Origin: Bufo bufo
Lineage: Eukaryota; Chordata; Amphibia; Anura; Bufonidae
DNA length: 64,000 nt
Direction of reading: 5' to 3'
NCBI RefSeq assembly: GCF_905171765.1
Contig: NC_053392.1
Coordinates: 31,302,192-31,366,191, forward strand
The notes under the pieces were generated by a model. The model was not told where the DNA came from. It did not search any database and was given only the letters and a program-made list of their open reading frames with translations. Shown here in pieces: positions 43,811-55,617 of the stretch; the stretch's first letter is position 1; each line of letters starts with the position of its first letter. The position numbers and the translations under genes are program-made.

Positions 43811-44035
43811 TAGTGTTGAGCGAACTTCTGTTTTAAGTTCGGCGTCTAAAGTTCGGCTTCCGGTTAGCGAAGAATCCCAATATGGATTCCGAATTCCGTT
43901 GTGGTCCATGGTAGCGGAATCAATAATGGCCGATTATTGATTCCGCTACCACAGACCACAATGGAATTCGGAATCCATATCGGGATTCTTCGCTAACCGG
44001 ACGCCGAACTTAAAACAGAAGTTTGCTCAACACTA
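43811..44035. mobile_element. Palindromic hAT MITE with perfect 8-bp TSD
   Basis: 225 bp, flanked by ATTGCAAG (43803-43810 and 44036-44043). Left half TAGTGTTGAGCGAACTTCTG and right half CAGAAGTTTGCTCAACACTA; the symmetry continues through the centre (GATTCCGCTACCA / TGGTAGCGGAATC). The tip TAGTGTTGAGCGAAC is the same as the 5' tip of hAT-B. Confidence 0.92.
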
Positions 44036-44043
44036 ATTGCAAG

Positions 44044-45563
44044 ATGTCTTGCATTATCTTTCAGAAAAATGCCAGTTAGAAGCCCTGCAATGAGAGGAAC
44101 ATATGTGGTTGCTGGATGTCCTGCACATATCACTGAGCTGTTAGTGTCCCTTGCATCACTACTAGGGGAGACCAACTGCCATTCGTGATGTCTTCCAGAT
44201 CATCACACCAGCAGTTGGGGTAGTGTGTCACTCCACGGCAAACACAGTATTGAAGCACTCACCACGAGACCTTCATACTCAAACATAACCATTGTGGGAT
44301 CCCAAATAGAACCTGGATTCTGTTGGAGACTGAACATTGTTTCATGCAGTGTTATACATTGCTTGGTTTATTTCCCTGTATGTCTATGTATTTGAAGTAT
44401 TGAGTTTGACCACCATCATAGTGTTCTATGTGTTGACTATCTGTTATAGCATTTTCCTGTTTTCTATGGTTGTTGTTCTTCCATATCTCCTGTGCTAACG
44501 TGAGCACCCATGCTCTCTGCTGTAAGTCTCTTCAATACAAATGAATCCTAGTAAACTACAGCCATCCATATATGTCTGATTATTCTCTGCATCATCTTCA
44601 CCAGCCAACAGATTCATCACTAAGATGATACAGTTCCACTCCGCAGCAGTCCAGTTTTCATGCTTATGACTGCAAATAAAGGCAATAGTGGATGGCTGTC
44701 AACAGCAGGATATGTAATGGTCATTGTGACACCAAATTTCCTTCTGCTAAGCAACTCGAAATGGTCTAGGCAGACACAATGGGTACGTAACGAAGATGCC
44801 ATCTGTGTCTGGATGGCTGACAACAAAACCACTGCTCCCAACACCTGCTAGGTCAGATTTACTTGATTAGTATAAGGCTACATCATATGGAGTTTTCCAC
44901 CAAAGAAGGAGGTTATATACCAAGAATCAAAAGCAAAGAGGACTTGGCGCTCAATGGTTTCTTTTCCTATGTAGGTTATGGCAATTCTGGTATGAAAGTC
45001 AGAAAAGTTGAATATAGTTGAGAAGTGTATGGCAGTAGGATTATCAGTGTAGAGCTAATAGTTTATTTTCATCTCGTGACATGATCTAGTAGGGATTTAA
45101 TATTTCATAATTTAAGGAGGTTTTGGACTCCATTATAGGTTTTTCTTGCTTTGTTGGCATTGAAAAGTATTGATTTGTTTTTCTACAGTACTGTAGCTAC
45201 CTGATTTAAAACCTGTTAGCTCGTACCTCAGTTTATTCAGATCTAATTGACTTGGATGACCGATTCAAGTGAATTGGGCCTGAAACGAGTTTTGGGACAT
45301 TCATCTCTAATCATAACATCAATGCCAAAGAATTCAAATAAAAGAAAACAAAAGAGGATTTTTTTTTTTTTTTTTTGCATGGTGGTATAAAAGGTCATAT
45401 ACATTATACATTAAGGCAAACATTGTGACTTAAAAAAGTTGGAAGTCATGGCAATTGCAGAGTTTTCTGTGATATTTGGTCAATTTTTGCAACATTTGGT
45501 GTTCTCTGCTACTTTTCAAAGTATGTGTTTATGTTAAGGAGCTAAAAGTGAGATTAGACATGA
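44044..45563. other. No gene seen; unidentified repeat remnants
   Basis: 44050-44340 has the texture of an interspersed repeat but was not identified. A hAT-like tip CATTCATCTCTA ends near 45312 without a visible partner, and an 18-20 base T run lies at 45359-45377. No supported coding region. Confidence 0.35.
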
Positions 45564-45752
45564 TAGGGATGAGATGAGCGAACTTCTGTTTTAGAAGTTT
45601 GGGTTTGAGTTTCTGGTTACTGCAGAATTGCATTATAGATCCCATGAACATTGACCATAACTTATGGTCCATGGTCACAGGATCCATAACGCAATTCTGC
45701 AGTAATTGAACCCGAACGCGAACTTCTAAAACAGAACTTTGCTCAACCCTAG
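45564..45752. mobile_element. Palindromic hAT MITE, relative of 43811-44035
   Basis: GAGCGAACTTCTGTTTTAGA near the left end is inverted as TCTAAAACAGAACTTTGCTC near the right; the centre TTATGGTCCATGG / CCATGAACATTGACCATAA and GCAGAATTGC / GCAATTCTGC are also inverted. Tip TAGGG...CCCTA. The target duplication is not clear. Confidence 0.75.
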
Positions 45753-46540
45753 ATCTGGATTATAGCTCATTTACATGTATGGCTCAAACAGATTTGCAGT
45801 TTACAGCAGGAACCCCTTGGTGTACTATTGCACATATAGGTGTAAACTACACACCAAATAGATTATTTAAGATGCACCATTTCAGAAATTTGTCAGAGGC
45901 ACAAAAATCAGACAGACCTAAAACAGACACCAAAAACAACTGAAATGAATGATCTTTGTCCCCCAAAATAATGACATAAAAAGGAACAAAAACAATAATC
46001 TACACAAACAACGTCTAGGAAAAATTGTAAAAGAAATCTGTCTGTTGGCATGCAGTTAAAAGGCCAAAAAAAATTACTTCTCTACTTGAAGGCAAAAATT
46101 ATAGCACGAAAGACAGCAAAATAAATAGAATACAAGAAAAATTTCGGCTCCAGTAATAAAATATTTGGATCATATTAATAGTGTTTGTATGAATAAAACA
46201 TGGCAGCCAGACAGTGAATCCTAACATGTCCTACCTGTGAGTGCAGATAGTGAAATCGGTAAAATCATTACCCTACATGTCATTTTGTGAGCCTTCTTCC
46301 CTTCTTTCTATACATGTATGGGTCTTTTATAAGGTTAAGAGATAGTATTAAGTGATAAGTGAGGATGTAATTTCCCCTGTGAGAAGGGTCCCTTGTCTCC
46401 AGATGGAAGCAAACAACACTCCAGACACAGCAATCATTTCTATATTAATACATAAAATCTTCATTTCTAGATGCATTTATCAAAAAAAAAATTAGAATTG
46501 TATCTTATGGAATCATCATCATCATTTAGCGGCAACATAT
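45753..46540. other. No gene seen
   Basis: AT-rich, without recognised repeat or ORF of note. Confidence 0.4.
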
Positions 46541-46544
46541 TCCA

Positions 46545-47137
46545 CAGCTTTTTCTGTATCATTCACTGGGTCTTCCTCTTCTCCTCTCCCTCTTGCTGTT
46601 GGGGTTCCTCAGAGCTCAGTCCACAGGTATCAGCAGATTTGGTTTTCAGTACCATCTCTGTGCCAATGACATCCATCTACAGTATATACTTCTTCCTGTG
46701 ACATCACCCATGCTGTACTAATGAACACCAATGGACTGTCTGTCCGCCTCTCTAACATCATGTTCTCCACTGACTATCTGTCCGCTGTCTCTAACATCAT
46801 GTCCCTCTCTCTATTCGAAACAGAATCTTTCAAACACTGAACTTCTTGTGTTTTCTCCATCTACTAACCTACCTAAATCTCATATCTCCATCTCATTGTG
46901 TGGCACCACCATAATGCCTAGGCAGCGTGCCTGCTGTCTCAATGTTATGTTTGGCATTGATCTTTACTTTACAGCTTATATTCAATCTCTTGCACCCTCT
47001 CAGGCTGCTGCACCTCAAACATCTCTAGAATCTGTGGAAGCACAAAAACTCTTATTGTGACCCTGATCCATTCCGTCTCCATTACTGTAACTAAACTTTC
47101 CCTTCTTCAATCTACCCTAAATGCAGCAGCTAGGCTC

Positions 47138-47208
<71 letters not shown>

Positions 47209-47258
47209 ATCTATCACTATCTATCTATCTATCTATTCTATCTATCTATCTATCTATC

Positions 47259-47308
<50 letters not shown>

Positions 47309-48075
47309 ATCTATCTATTATCTATTATCTATCTATTATCTATCTATCTATGTATCTAACAGCTACTCGGATGACTCCGGCCTGTGCCAATCATCGTACT
47401 GGTTGCCCATACAGTATAGGATTCAATTTAACTTCTCATTCTCACCCACTAAGCTCTCGACAGTGCTCCACTTACCTATGTCTCTTCCCTTATCTTTGCT
47501 ACCACTATACCTGTGCTCTACCTGGCCAACATCTACTATAATATGAAATGAACCTCACACTCCCATATTCAAAAATTCTCTTAAGTTGCACCAATTTGCT
47601 GGAATGCCCTACCCCAAGCAATTAGGTTAATTTTCAACATTCACAGTTTCAGACACTCCCTAAAAACACATCTTTTTAAACTAGCCCATGACATACCCTA
47701 ATCTAACTCTGCTCCTTTCACCTCCTCCTTCATCATCATTCTTCTGAACCCAATCCATCCTTAAATATACACATCCCATGCTCTCAGAAGCACTACAGAT
47801 ATCAGCTGGTACGGCTAATGCAGCCTTATGTCTACTCCCCTATTTTGTTGAAAGCGGCCTATTGTACAAAACAAGCACTTTTTACAGTACCTTTTGTGTA
47901 ACCCCATCTAATGAAAGATTGTAAGCTCTTGTGAACACTACAGGGCCCTCACTCCTCTTGCTTTAATTATGACCTTGCTGGTTGCTATGCTATTTCTGAC
48001 TATGCTTGTACATGAACTTCCTGATTGTAAAGCGGAATATGTTGACGCTATAGAAAAAAAGATGATTATTATTTA
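46545..48075 (+). pseudogene. 3' part of a non-LTR retrotransposon, CR1/L2-like
   Basis: The plus strand resembles the RT end of a LINE abundant in frog genomes: a region corresponding to FQYHLCANDIHLQ near 46640, LNVMFGIDLYFTAYIQSLA (46940-46990), and SLLQSTLNAAARLI (47100-47135), then the WLPIQYRIQF block (47400-47430). The 3' tail reads GCGGAATATGTTGACGCTAT followed by short GATTATTATT repeats (48030-48075), the kind of tail used for priming. Many frame breaks. A TATC microsatellite has expanded within it. The clade is from memory and not certain. Confidence 0.65.
47139..47351. repeat. TATC tetranucleotide microsatellite
   Basis: About 50 TATC units, with a few shorter spacings (CATCTATCACTATC, TATTCTATC) that shift the phase. 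It sits just after the A-A-R-L-I codons of the LINE fragment. Confidence 0.97.
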
Positions 48076-48321
48076 TAGACAGAGCGTTCATGTACAAATA
48101 AAATAGTAGATAAGAGTAACACAGAAGGTAAAAAGTGCTTGTTTTGGCCCATCCTAACACAATAGGGGCATAGATTAGAGATGTGAAAATTTTATCTACT
48201 GATTAGGAATTCATCCCAAATTTCCCTCAAAAGTTTGGATTTTTAACAAACCTGAATTTTTGAGTGAAAGAGAGAAGAAAAAAGACACTAGCATGATACT
48301 CTGGGTTTCTGTACTATATAC

Positions 48322-48353
<32 letters not shown>

Positions 48354-48656
48354 CATACGCAGGGGTGGATTAGCAATAGACCATACAGGGAAATTTCTGA
48401 GCCCTTCTGACAGCCGGCCAATGTATATGCACATATACAGTATTTTCCCAGAAACCCACAGAAGAATCGACTGGGTAGATATAAAGCTGCATAAGCCTTT
48501 CACCAGCCAATACAATACTTGTAGTGCTTCTGAGAGCATGGGGTGTGGTGGATCCTGATAACTTATGGTTCAGGCTCTGAAGGATGAGTTTGAGGGGGGG
48601 GGGGTGAATGTAGCAGAGTTTGAATAGGGAATGTCATAGGCCAACATAAAAAGATA
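48076..48656. other. No gene seen; TA microsatellite
   Basis: A TA dinucleotide run lies at about 48328-48352 and a G run at 48594-48603. No coding region. Confidence 0.6.
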
Positions 48657-50276
48657 CAGTTGCAAGAAAAAGTATGTGAACCCTCTGGAATGATATGGAT
48701 TTCTGCACAAATTGTGATCTGATCTGATCTGATCTTCATCTGAGTCACAACAATAGACAATCACAGTCTGCTTAAACTAATAACACACAAAGAATTAAAT
48801 GTTACCATGTTTTTATTGAACACACCATGTAAACATTCACAGTGCAGGTGGAAAAAGTATGTGAACCCTTGGATTTAATAACTGGTTGAACCTCCTTTGG
48901 CAGCAATAACTTCAACCAAACGTTTCCTATAGTTGCAGATCAGACGTGCACAACGGTCAGGAGTAATTCTTAACCATTCCTCTTTACAGAACTGTTTCAG
49001 TTCAGCAATATTCTTGGGATGTCTGGTGTGAATGGATTTCTTGAGGTCATGCCACAGCATCTCAATCGGGTTGCGGTCAGGACTCTGACTGGGCCACTCC
49101 AGAAGGCATATTTTCTTCTGTTTAAGCCAGTCTGTTGTTGATTTACTTCTATGCTTTGGGTCGTTGTCCTGTTGCAACAACCATCTTCTGTTGAGCTTCA
49201 GCTGGTAGACAGATGGCCTTAAGTTCTCCTGCAAAATGTCTTGATAAACTTGGGAATTCATTTTTCCTTCGATGATAAAAATCCGTCCAGGCCCTGACGC
49301 AGCAAAGCAGCCCCAAACCATGATGCCCCCACCACCATACTTCACATTTGGGATGAGGTTTTGATGTTGGTGTGCTGTGCCTCTTTTTCTCCACACATAG
49401 TGTTGGGTGTTTCTTCCAAACAACTCAACTTTGGTTTCATCTGTCCCCAGAATACTTTGCCAGTACTGCTGTGGAACATCCAGGTGCTCTTGTGCAAACT
49501 GTAAACGTGCAGCAATGTTTTTTTTGGACAGCAGTGGCTTTCTCTGTGGTACCCTCCCATGAAATCCATTCTTGTTTAGTGTTTTACGTATCGTAGATTC
49601 GCTAACAGGGATGTTAGCATATGTCAGAGACTTCTGTAAGTCTTTAGCTGACACTCTAGGATTCTTCTTCACCTCATTGAGCAGTCTGCGCTGTGCTCTT
49701 GCAGTCATCTTTACAGGACGGCCACTCCTAGGGAGAGTAGCAGCAGTGCTGAACTTTCTTCATTTATAGACAATTTGTCTTACCGTGGACTGATGAACAG
49801 CAAGGCTTTTGGAGATACTTTTATAACCCTTTCCAGCTTTATGCAAGTCAACAATTCTTAATCGTAGGTCTTCTGAGAGATCTTTTGTGCGAGGCATCAT
49901 TCACATCAGGCAAAGCTTCTTGTGAAAAGCAAACCCAGAACTGGTGTGTGTTTTCTATAGGGCAGGGCAGCTGTAACCAACACCTCCAATCTCATCTCAT
50001 TGATTGGACTCCAGTTGGCTGACACCTCACTCCAATTAGCTCTTGGAGATGTCATTATTCTAGGGATTCACATACTTTTTCCACCTGCAATGTGAATGTT
50101 TACATGGTGTGTTCAATAAAAACATGGTAACATTTAATTCTTTGTGTGTTATTAGTTTAAGCAGACTGTGATTGTCTATTGTTGTGACTTAGATGAAGAT
50201 CAGATCACATTTTATGACCAATTTGTGCAGAAATCCATATAATTCCAAAGGGTTCACATACTTTTTCTTGCAACTG
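48657..50276 (-). mobile_element. Complete Tc1-like transposon
   Basis: Bounded by TA at 48655-48656 and 50277-50278. Ends CAGTTGCAAGAAAAAGTATG and CATACTTTTTCTTGCAACTG are perfect inverted repeats over the outer 20 bp, and a second inverted pair with GTGGAAAAAGTATGTGAACC (48850) and its complement (about 50070-50090) lies further in, giving the double-repeat ends of this group. Length 1620 bp. One gene, minus strand. Confidence 0.95.
48875..49900 (-). pseudogene. Tc1 transposase with one nonsense codon
   Basis: Start ATG at 49900, stop at 48875, 341 codons, the normal size. Codon 47 is TGA (49760-49762) where this position in the family is Trp, so a single TGG to TGA change separates it from an open gene; the frame from 49708 onward gives 277 residues. 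The N-terminal helix-turn-helix is [17 protein letters not shown], then GRP, a second DNA-binding region, and the catalytic Asp in LGTDETKVE, Asp in QQDNDPKH and Glu in NPIEMLWHD. The spacing of the last two is 34 residues (DD34E). It would cut and paste at TA sites. Confidence 0.93.
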
Positions 50277-50770
50277 TATGTTTATAGGGGAGCCTAAAAC
50301 TGTGGATGTTGGGAATTAACCTACTGTAATTGTTAGAGGCAGGACATAACAGAGAACTGGTGCAGCTCAAGAGAAGTCTCAGAGATGAGAGGCAGAGCTT
50401 CATATTATGGTGGATGTTAATCTTAAATGATTTGAATAGCAGAGATCACAGGTAGGATGGTAGACAGAGATGAAGGTGAAGATGTAGGAGGGTGCAGCCA
50501 AGAGTGTTGTGAGGGGGGGAGGGGGGCTGAGGAAGGCGCACCCGCCTGGCAGTTATTTTCATTGCTGAGCTGTTTGCTTGCAAAGTGAACCAGGGAGCTG
50601 TCTACTCCCTGTTTAACTGTTCTGCTGGCTCTCTCCCCGCACATCATAGGGGGAGCAATGAAAGCCCCGAAATCATGCACAGCCAGCAGCGTAATGGGAG
50701 TGCGTCGTCAGGGAAGCAGGGAAGTATTTGTCTTTTTTATTTTTATTTCATGTAGCTGGAGAGGGCGCTT
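50277..50770. other. No gene seen
   Basis: Mixed sequence with a purine-rich stretch (GAGGGGGGGAGGGGGG near 50513-50527). No recognised family; ORFs are short and unsupported. Confidence 0.4.
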
Positions 50771-51034
50771 GGGGCCACAAGGAAGACATAACTCTGTAAA
50801 GGGGCACAAAAGTGGGCATAACTACACTAAGGGGGCACATATCTGGCTATGACAACAGTGAGGGGGTACATATCTGGGCATAACTACTGTGAGGGGGCAC
50901 AAAAGTGGGCATAATTACAGTGAGGGGCACAGAGGTGGACATAACTTCTGTGAGGGGGCACAAAGATGGGCATATCTACTGTGACAGGCACAAAGGTGGG
51001 TATAACTACTGTGAAGGGGCACAAAGGTGGGCAT
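50771..51034. repeat. Minisatellite, left part
   Basis: Units of about 31-32 bp with core GGGCATAACTACTGTGAGGG and GGCACAAAGGTG. It is continuous with 51381-52050, interrupted by a MITE. Confidence 0.85.
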
Positions 51035-51380
51035 TAGAAATCCGAAGCTGCTTCGCTAAAAAAAATTGCTATAATAATGTACAGAGATTCGTCTCTGTAC
51101 AGTATTAGAATGTCTGGGCTCCGATGAGCCGAAGTAAGTTATTCACAAAGTTGCGCAAGACTTCGGTAATTGATTATTACAGTGAAAAACCACTTCAAAA
51201 CTTGGAACCAAACTTGGCTTCTGTTCGGAGTTGTACATTGAAACCGAAGCCGAGTTTGGTTCTAAGGTTTTTCACTGTTCAATCAATTACAGAAGTTACT
51301 CAACGAAGTTGCGTGCAACTTCATGAATAATGGACTTTGGCTCATCAGAGCAGAATCCGAAGTCGCTTCGGTCATCTCTA
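51035..51380. mobile_element. Inverted-repeat MITE inside the minisatellite
   Basis: Right tip GGTCATCTCTA and left tip TAGAAATCCGAAG; inside, AACTTGGAACCAAACTTGGC and its approximate inverse around 51260 and GTGAAAAACC / GGTTTTTCAC give a hairpin with arms over 100 bp. The octamer GTGGGCAT flanks both sides (51027-51034, 51381-51388), although this octamer also belongs to the minisatellite unit. Confidence 0.7.
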
Positions 51381-52050
51381 GTGGGCATAACTACTGTGAG
51401 GAGCACAAAGGTGGACATAACTACTGTGAAGGAGCACAAAGATGGGCATAACTACTGTGAAGGGTGCAAAGTTGGGCATAACTACTGTGAAGGGCACAAA
51501 GGTGGGCATAACTACAGTGAGGGGCCACAAGGAGGACATAACTACTGTGAAGGGGCACAAATGCGAGCATAACTATTGTGAAGGGGCACAAAGGTGGGCA
51601 TAACTAATGGAAAGGTGCACAAAGGAAGGCATCACTAATGGGAAGGGGCACAAAGGTGAGCATAACTTCTGAGAAGGGACACAAAGGTGGGCATAACTAC
51701 TGTGAAGGGGCACAAAGGTGGGTATAACTACTGGGAAGGGGCATAAATATGGGCATAAATAAATATGGGCATAACTACTGTGACAGGCACAAAGATGGTC
51801 ATAACTACAATGTGTGGTCAATAGGAGGACATAGCTACTGTGATGATCACAAAAGTGGGCATAACTACAGTGAGGGGCCACAAGGAGGACATAACTATCG
51901 TGAAGGGGCCACAATATAGGCATAACTACTGTGAGGGGGCACATTGTGGGGGGCACATTGTGGACATGTATGCAGTAAGGGAAGCACAACGTGGGCATAA
52001 CTACTGTGAGGGGGCACAATGTGGTCATTAGTACTGTGTGGTAGCACTAA
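51381..52050. repeat. Minisatellite, right part
   Basis: About 20 units of 31-32 bp, same core as 50771-51034, more variable towards the right (TGTGATGATCACAAAAG, GGGGCCACAAGGAGG variants). Confidence 0.85.
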
Positions 52051-53350
52051 GGGGAAATGCCCTAGATTACCCTTTTATACATTGGGATGACTCTGTCTTC
52101 CAGGTCAGCACAGCACCCCCTCGTAGGTATTTACCAGGTACAGTTACCATCCCTTCTTTATGTGATTATTCTTTTTGCTTTATCACCACAGAGACCTTGT
52201 TCCAGAACCAGAGGACATCACACCAACACCAGCGACAACCTGGGAGTGGTAGAACCAGTTAGGTCTTTTGTTTATTGCAAGCAGTATTGCTACCGCTATG
52301 TACCCTATGATAGATTTTATTAGCTGGGACTAGGTGAGTTTAGTTATGCAATGGACGGAGTTAGAGGAGTGGCTTAGCCAAATATGAATACTTGTACTGG
52401 GTGCAGAAAAGCCTAGTTACACCTCTGGGTGCAGCCACATGGAGGCCTATCCACTGAAAAAGTCAATTAACATTTTCTTGCTATTGTTTACATGTTAGCC
52501 ATCAAGTTTAGCTTGGCTACATCTGTAGAAGTAAAAATTGCAGGGCCTATGCGGTCAAAGTTGCTTCCTAAGAGGATTATATAGATGTCCACCATGGAAT
52601 GTTTTAGTTAAATTCAATATACCGATAAGTGGCAAGTTAATAACGTAAGTTCATTCACCTTGTATGCCGCCAGGCGATATATATAAAATAGCTTGTCTTA
52701 ATTTTAATGTTTCTGGCCTAAAAACCAAATATAAGTTCAAACTGCATGTAGTATTGCGGTATGTGTTATGCTGTATTTATGGAGCATATTTGTTGTGTGT
52801 AGCAGATAACGAGCGGAAGAGCGCCATGCGCTCCTTACCACCTCCTTAAGACAGGTGCAGCCTGATGTAAGTAGAACTCCCGATACTGTTGGTGGCATCA
52901 TATTGTTACTGGTACTCTGCTTCCTTCCTTACAGAATCTACTATAGTTCCTGTCTGTGCCATGCTACCCTCCTCCTTCTCACCGCATACAGATAAATGGG
53001 TAAATGGTAATAGGGTTCACTGTTGGTAAATATTGCTCAGATTATATATATGTCCACAGTCAAGTTTGTAATACCTCAGAGTTGCGGGCATACTCTGGCA
53101 TGCACCATGCCACACAGTGACAATTGCAAGGAGCGGCCCACATTTTCTGCCACTTGAGAGTACAAGGCAAGTATGGCTTTTTAGAAGATATAATGCCAGC
53201 GAGATATCTTCCAACGAGGCTGAGCACATGCCATCAGCTCCCTAAAGGCCACAGAAATGAAGATGGGCAATTGAGGCCTGATGCTCAATTTCACATTATC
53301 ACTCACAGGAAAGTAGTTGCCCTAGTGTTTATTGGTTTACTGATCACCTA
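52051..53350. other. No gene seen; one dispersed repeat
   Basis: Only 53265-53300 is recognisable, as a copy of the 17480/17645 repeat (TGAGGCCTGATGCTCAATTT). Remaining sequence unassigned. Confidence 0.4.
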
Positions 53351-54672
53351 CAGTGGGATGCAAAAGTTAAGGCAACCTTGTTAATCATCATGATTTTCCT
53401 GTATAAATCATTGGTTGTTACGATAAAAAATGTCAGTTAAATATATCATATAGGAGACACACAGTGATATTTGAGAAGTGAAATGAAGTTTATTGGATTT
53501 ACAGAAAGTGTGCTATAATTGTTTAAACAAAATTAGCAGGTGCATACATTTGGGCACCACAAAAAAGAAATGAAATAAATTTTTAGTAGAAACTCCTTTT
53601 GCAGAAATTACAGCCTCTAAACGCTTCCTGTAGGTTCCAATGAGAGTCTGGATTCTGGTTGAAGGTATATTGGACCATTCCTCTTTACAAAACATCTTTA
53701 GTTCATTCAGGTTTGATGGCTTCCGAGCATGGACAGCTCTCTTTAAGTCACACCACAGACTTTCAGTTTTATTCAGGTCTGGGGACTGAGATGGCCATTC
53801 CAGAACGTTGTACTTGTTCCTCTGCATAAATGCCTTAGTGGATTTTGAGCAGTGTTTAGGGTCGTTGTCTTGTTGAAAGATCCAGCCCCGGCGCAGCTTC
53901 AGCTTTGTCACTGATTCCTGGACATTGGTCTCCAGAATCTGCTGATACTGAGTGGAATCCATGCGTCCCTCAACTTTGACCAGATTCCCAGTCCCTGCAC
54001 TGGCCACACAGCCCCACAGCATGATGGAACCACCACCATATTTTACTGTAGGTAGCAGGTGTTTATCTTGGAATGCTGTGTTGTTTTTCCTCCATGCATA
54101 ACGCCCCTTGTTATGGCCAAATAACTAAATTTTAGTTTCCTCAGTCCACAGCACCATATTCCAAAATGAAGCTGGCTTGTCCAAATGTGCTTTAGCCCAC
54201 CTCAAGTGGAGAAAAGGCTTCCTCTGCATCACTCGCATACAGCATCTCCTTGTGTAAAGTGCGCCGAATGGTTGAACGATGCACAGTGACTCCATCTGCA
54301 GCAAGATGATGTTGTAGGCCTTTGGTGCTGGTCTGTGGGTTGACTCTGACTGTTCTCACCATTCGTCGCTTCTGTCTATCCGAGATTTTTCTTGGTCTGC
54401 CACTTCGAGCCTAACTGGAACTGAGCCCGTGGTCTTCCATTTCCTCAATATGTTCCTAACTGTGGAAACAGACAGCTGAAATCTCTGAGACAGCTTTCTG
54501 TATCCTTCCCCTAAACCATGATGGGGAACAATCTTTGTCTTCAGGTCATTTGAGAGTTGTTTTGAGACCCCCATGTTGCTACTCTTCAGAGAAAATTAAA
54601 AGAGGAGGGAAACTTGTCTCCACAGGCCTATAATCGCCCCCAAGAAAAGGTGCCACACCTTCAGTTAACTCT
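53351..54672 (-). mobile_element. Tc1-like transposon, 5' end lost
   Basis: The left tip CAGTGGGATGCAAAAGTTAA follows TA at 53349-53350. The opposite tip is absent; similarity seems to end near 54672. One transposase on the minus strand. Confidence 0.8.
53513..54574 (-). pseudogene. Tc1-like transposase, frameshifted
   Basis: N-terminal part 54356-54574: MGVSKQLSNDLKTKIV, helix-turn-helix RKLSQRFQLSVSTVRNIL, WKTTGSV. A decayed middle (54023-54355). C-terminal part 53513-54022 with MLWGCVASAGTG, the second catalytic Asp in QQDNDPKH and the Glu in NKTESLWCDLK (34 residues apart; NPIE-type motif changed to NKTE). Stops and shifts in the middle part include the region of the first Asp. Confidence 0.87.
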
Positions 54673-54935
54673 TCTCATGAAAAATAAATGAAAAAAAAAA
54701 AAGCATTGAACCATACATATACATAGTAAAATATATATATAATGACTATGCAAAAGAATATAAATATATATATATAAGAAGGATACGCATAAGGTGTATG
54801 CTGGATACATAACAGTTATTTGATAGAATATGGTGGAGTGTAATGGAAGTCAGATCAGCAGAAATTATGCTCCTATAGTGTTCCCAGGAAAAGGAGGAGG
54901 GAGGGATTTATTGCACTGAATTATTGATATTTAAA
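54673..54935. other. AT-rich spacer with TA repeats
   Basis: ATATATATA tracts at about 54730-54742 and 54760-54776; probably includes the 3' tail of the Penelope-like element, whose end I could not place. Confidence 0.4.
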
Positions 54936-55242
54936 TTATTGCTGCAGGATCAGATCTAAGCGTTTGTTAAGCCCCTCAGGTTGGCGCGTGTTCAATGAAA
55001 GTATCCAGAAAGACTCTCTATTTAATAATTTTCTTCTATAATCTCCTCCACGTTTAGGCAAAAATACTTTTTCTATGCCTTGTACTACCATATCTGATGT
55101 GTCCCCACCATGGCAAACAGCAAAATGCAGACTAGCTGCAGATACATTGCGATTGCCATGGTGGGGCACATCAGAGATGTGTTTGCGTATCCTGGATTTT
55201 ATTGCATTAATAGTACAACCCACGTATTGCAATTTACATTTT
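54936..55242 (-). pseudogene. Penelope-like element GIY-YIG endonuclease part
   Basis: Residues LQYVGCTINAIKSRIRKHIS are the GIY-YIG core (YVG for the second motif, then T and R-x-R), followed by SAASLHFAVCHGG and a C-terminal KRGGDYRRKLLNRESFWI with the Glu expected in this nuclease. In the family it nicks DNA to prime reverse transcription. The frame ends at 54936; upstream of 55242 it is cut by the L1. Confidence 0.9.
55227..55242. repeat. L1 target site duplication, 3' side
   Basis: TTGCAATTTACATTTT, repeated at 61849-61864. The T run continuing to 55248 is the complement of the L1 poly(A) tail, so the exact edge is ambiguous by a few bases. Confidence 0.9.
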
Positions 55243-55617
55243 TTTTTTATCATCTGTGTTTTTATTAATTTGAATAGCTAAAGAAAGCCATTTAACAATG
55301 TCATGACAGATTACAAACATTCCCAAACGGGATCCAAGTAACAATAGTTTACATGACACAATCTCAGTACAATGTATGAGTAGTTTTACATCAACTATAG
55401 ATTGCATATTCTGATGACATCTTATCGAGCATCAACTTTATTTATATCTATCAACTAGATAAGAAGTTGATGTACCCTTAATGTAGAATATGCATAGTAT
55501 AACAAGTATAAAAATAAAAATATAATGTAAGAGAGGGGGGGGGGGGGGGAAGGAGAGGTGGTATGGGAGGAGGTGGGTGGTAAGTGTGTTTCATCAGATT
55601 ATTTCTACACGCTGAGC

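Noticed and set aside
43614..43940. 108-residue ORF
   Set aside because: It runs from a CpG-rich repeat remnant into a palindromic MITE.
47057..47546. ORFs with YLSIYLSIYLS repeats
   Set aside because: They are translations of the TATC microsatellite.
51330..52031. ORFs with HNYCEG repeats on both strands
   Set aside because: They are translations of a 31-32 bp minisatellite of variable unit length; no start context or conserved flanks.
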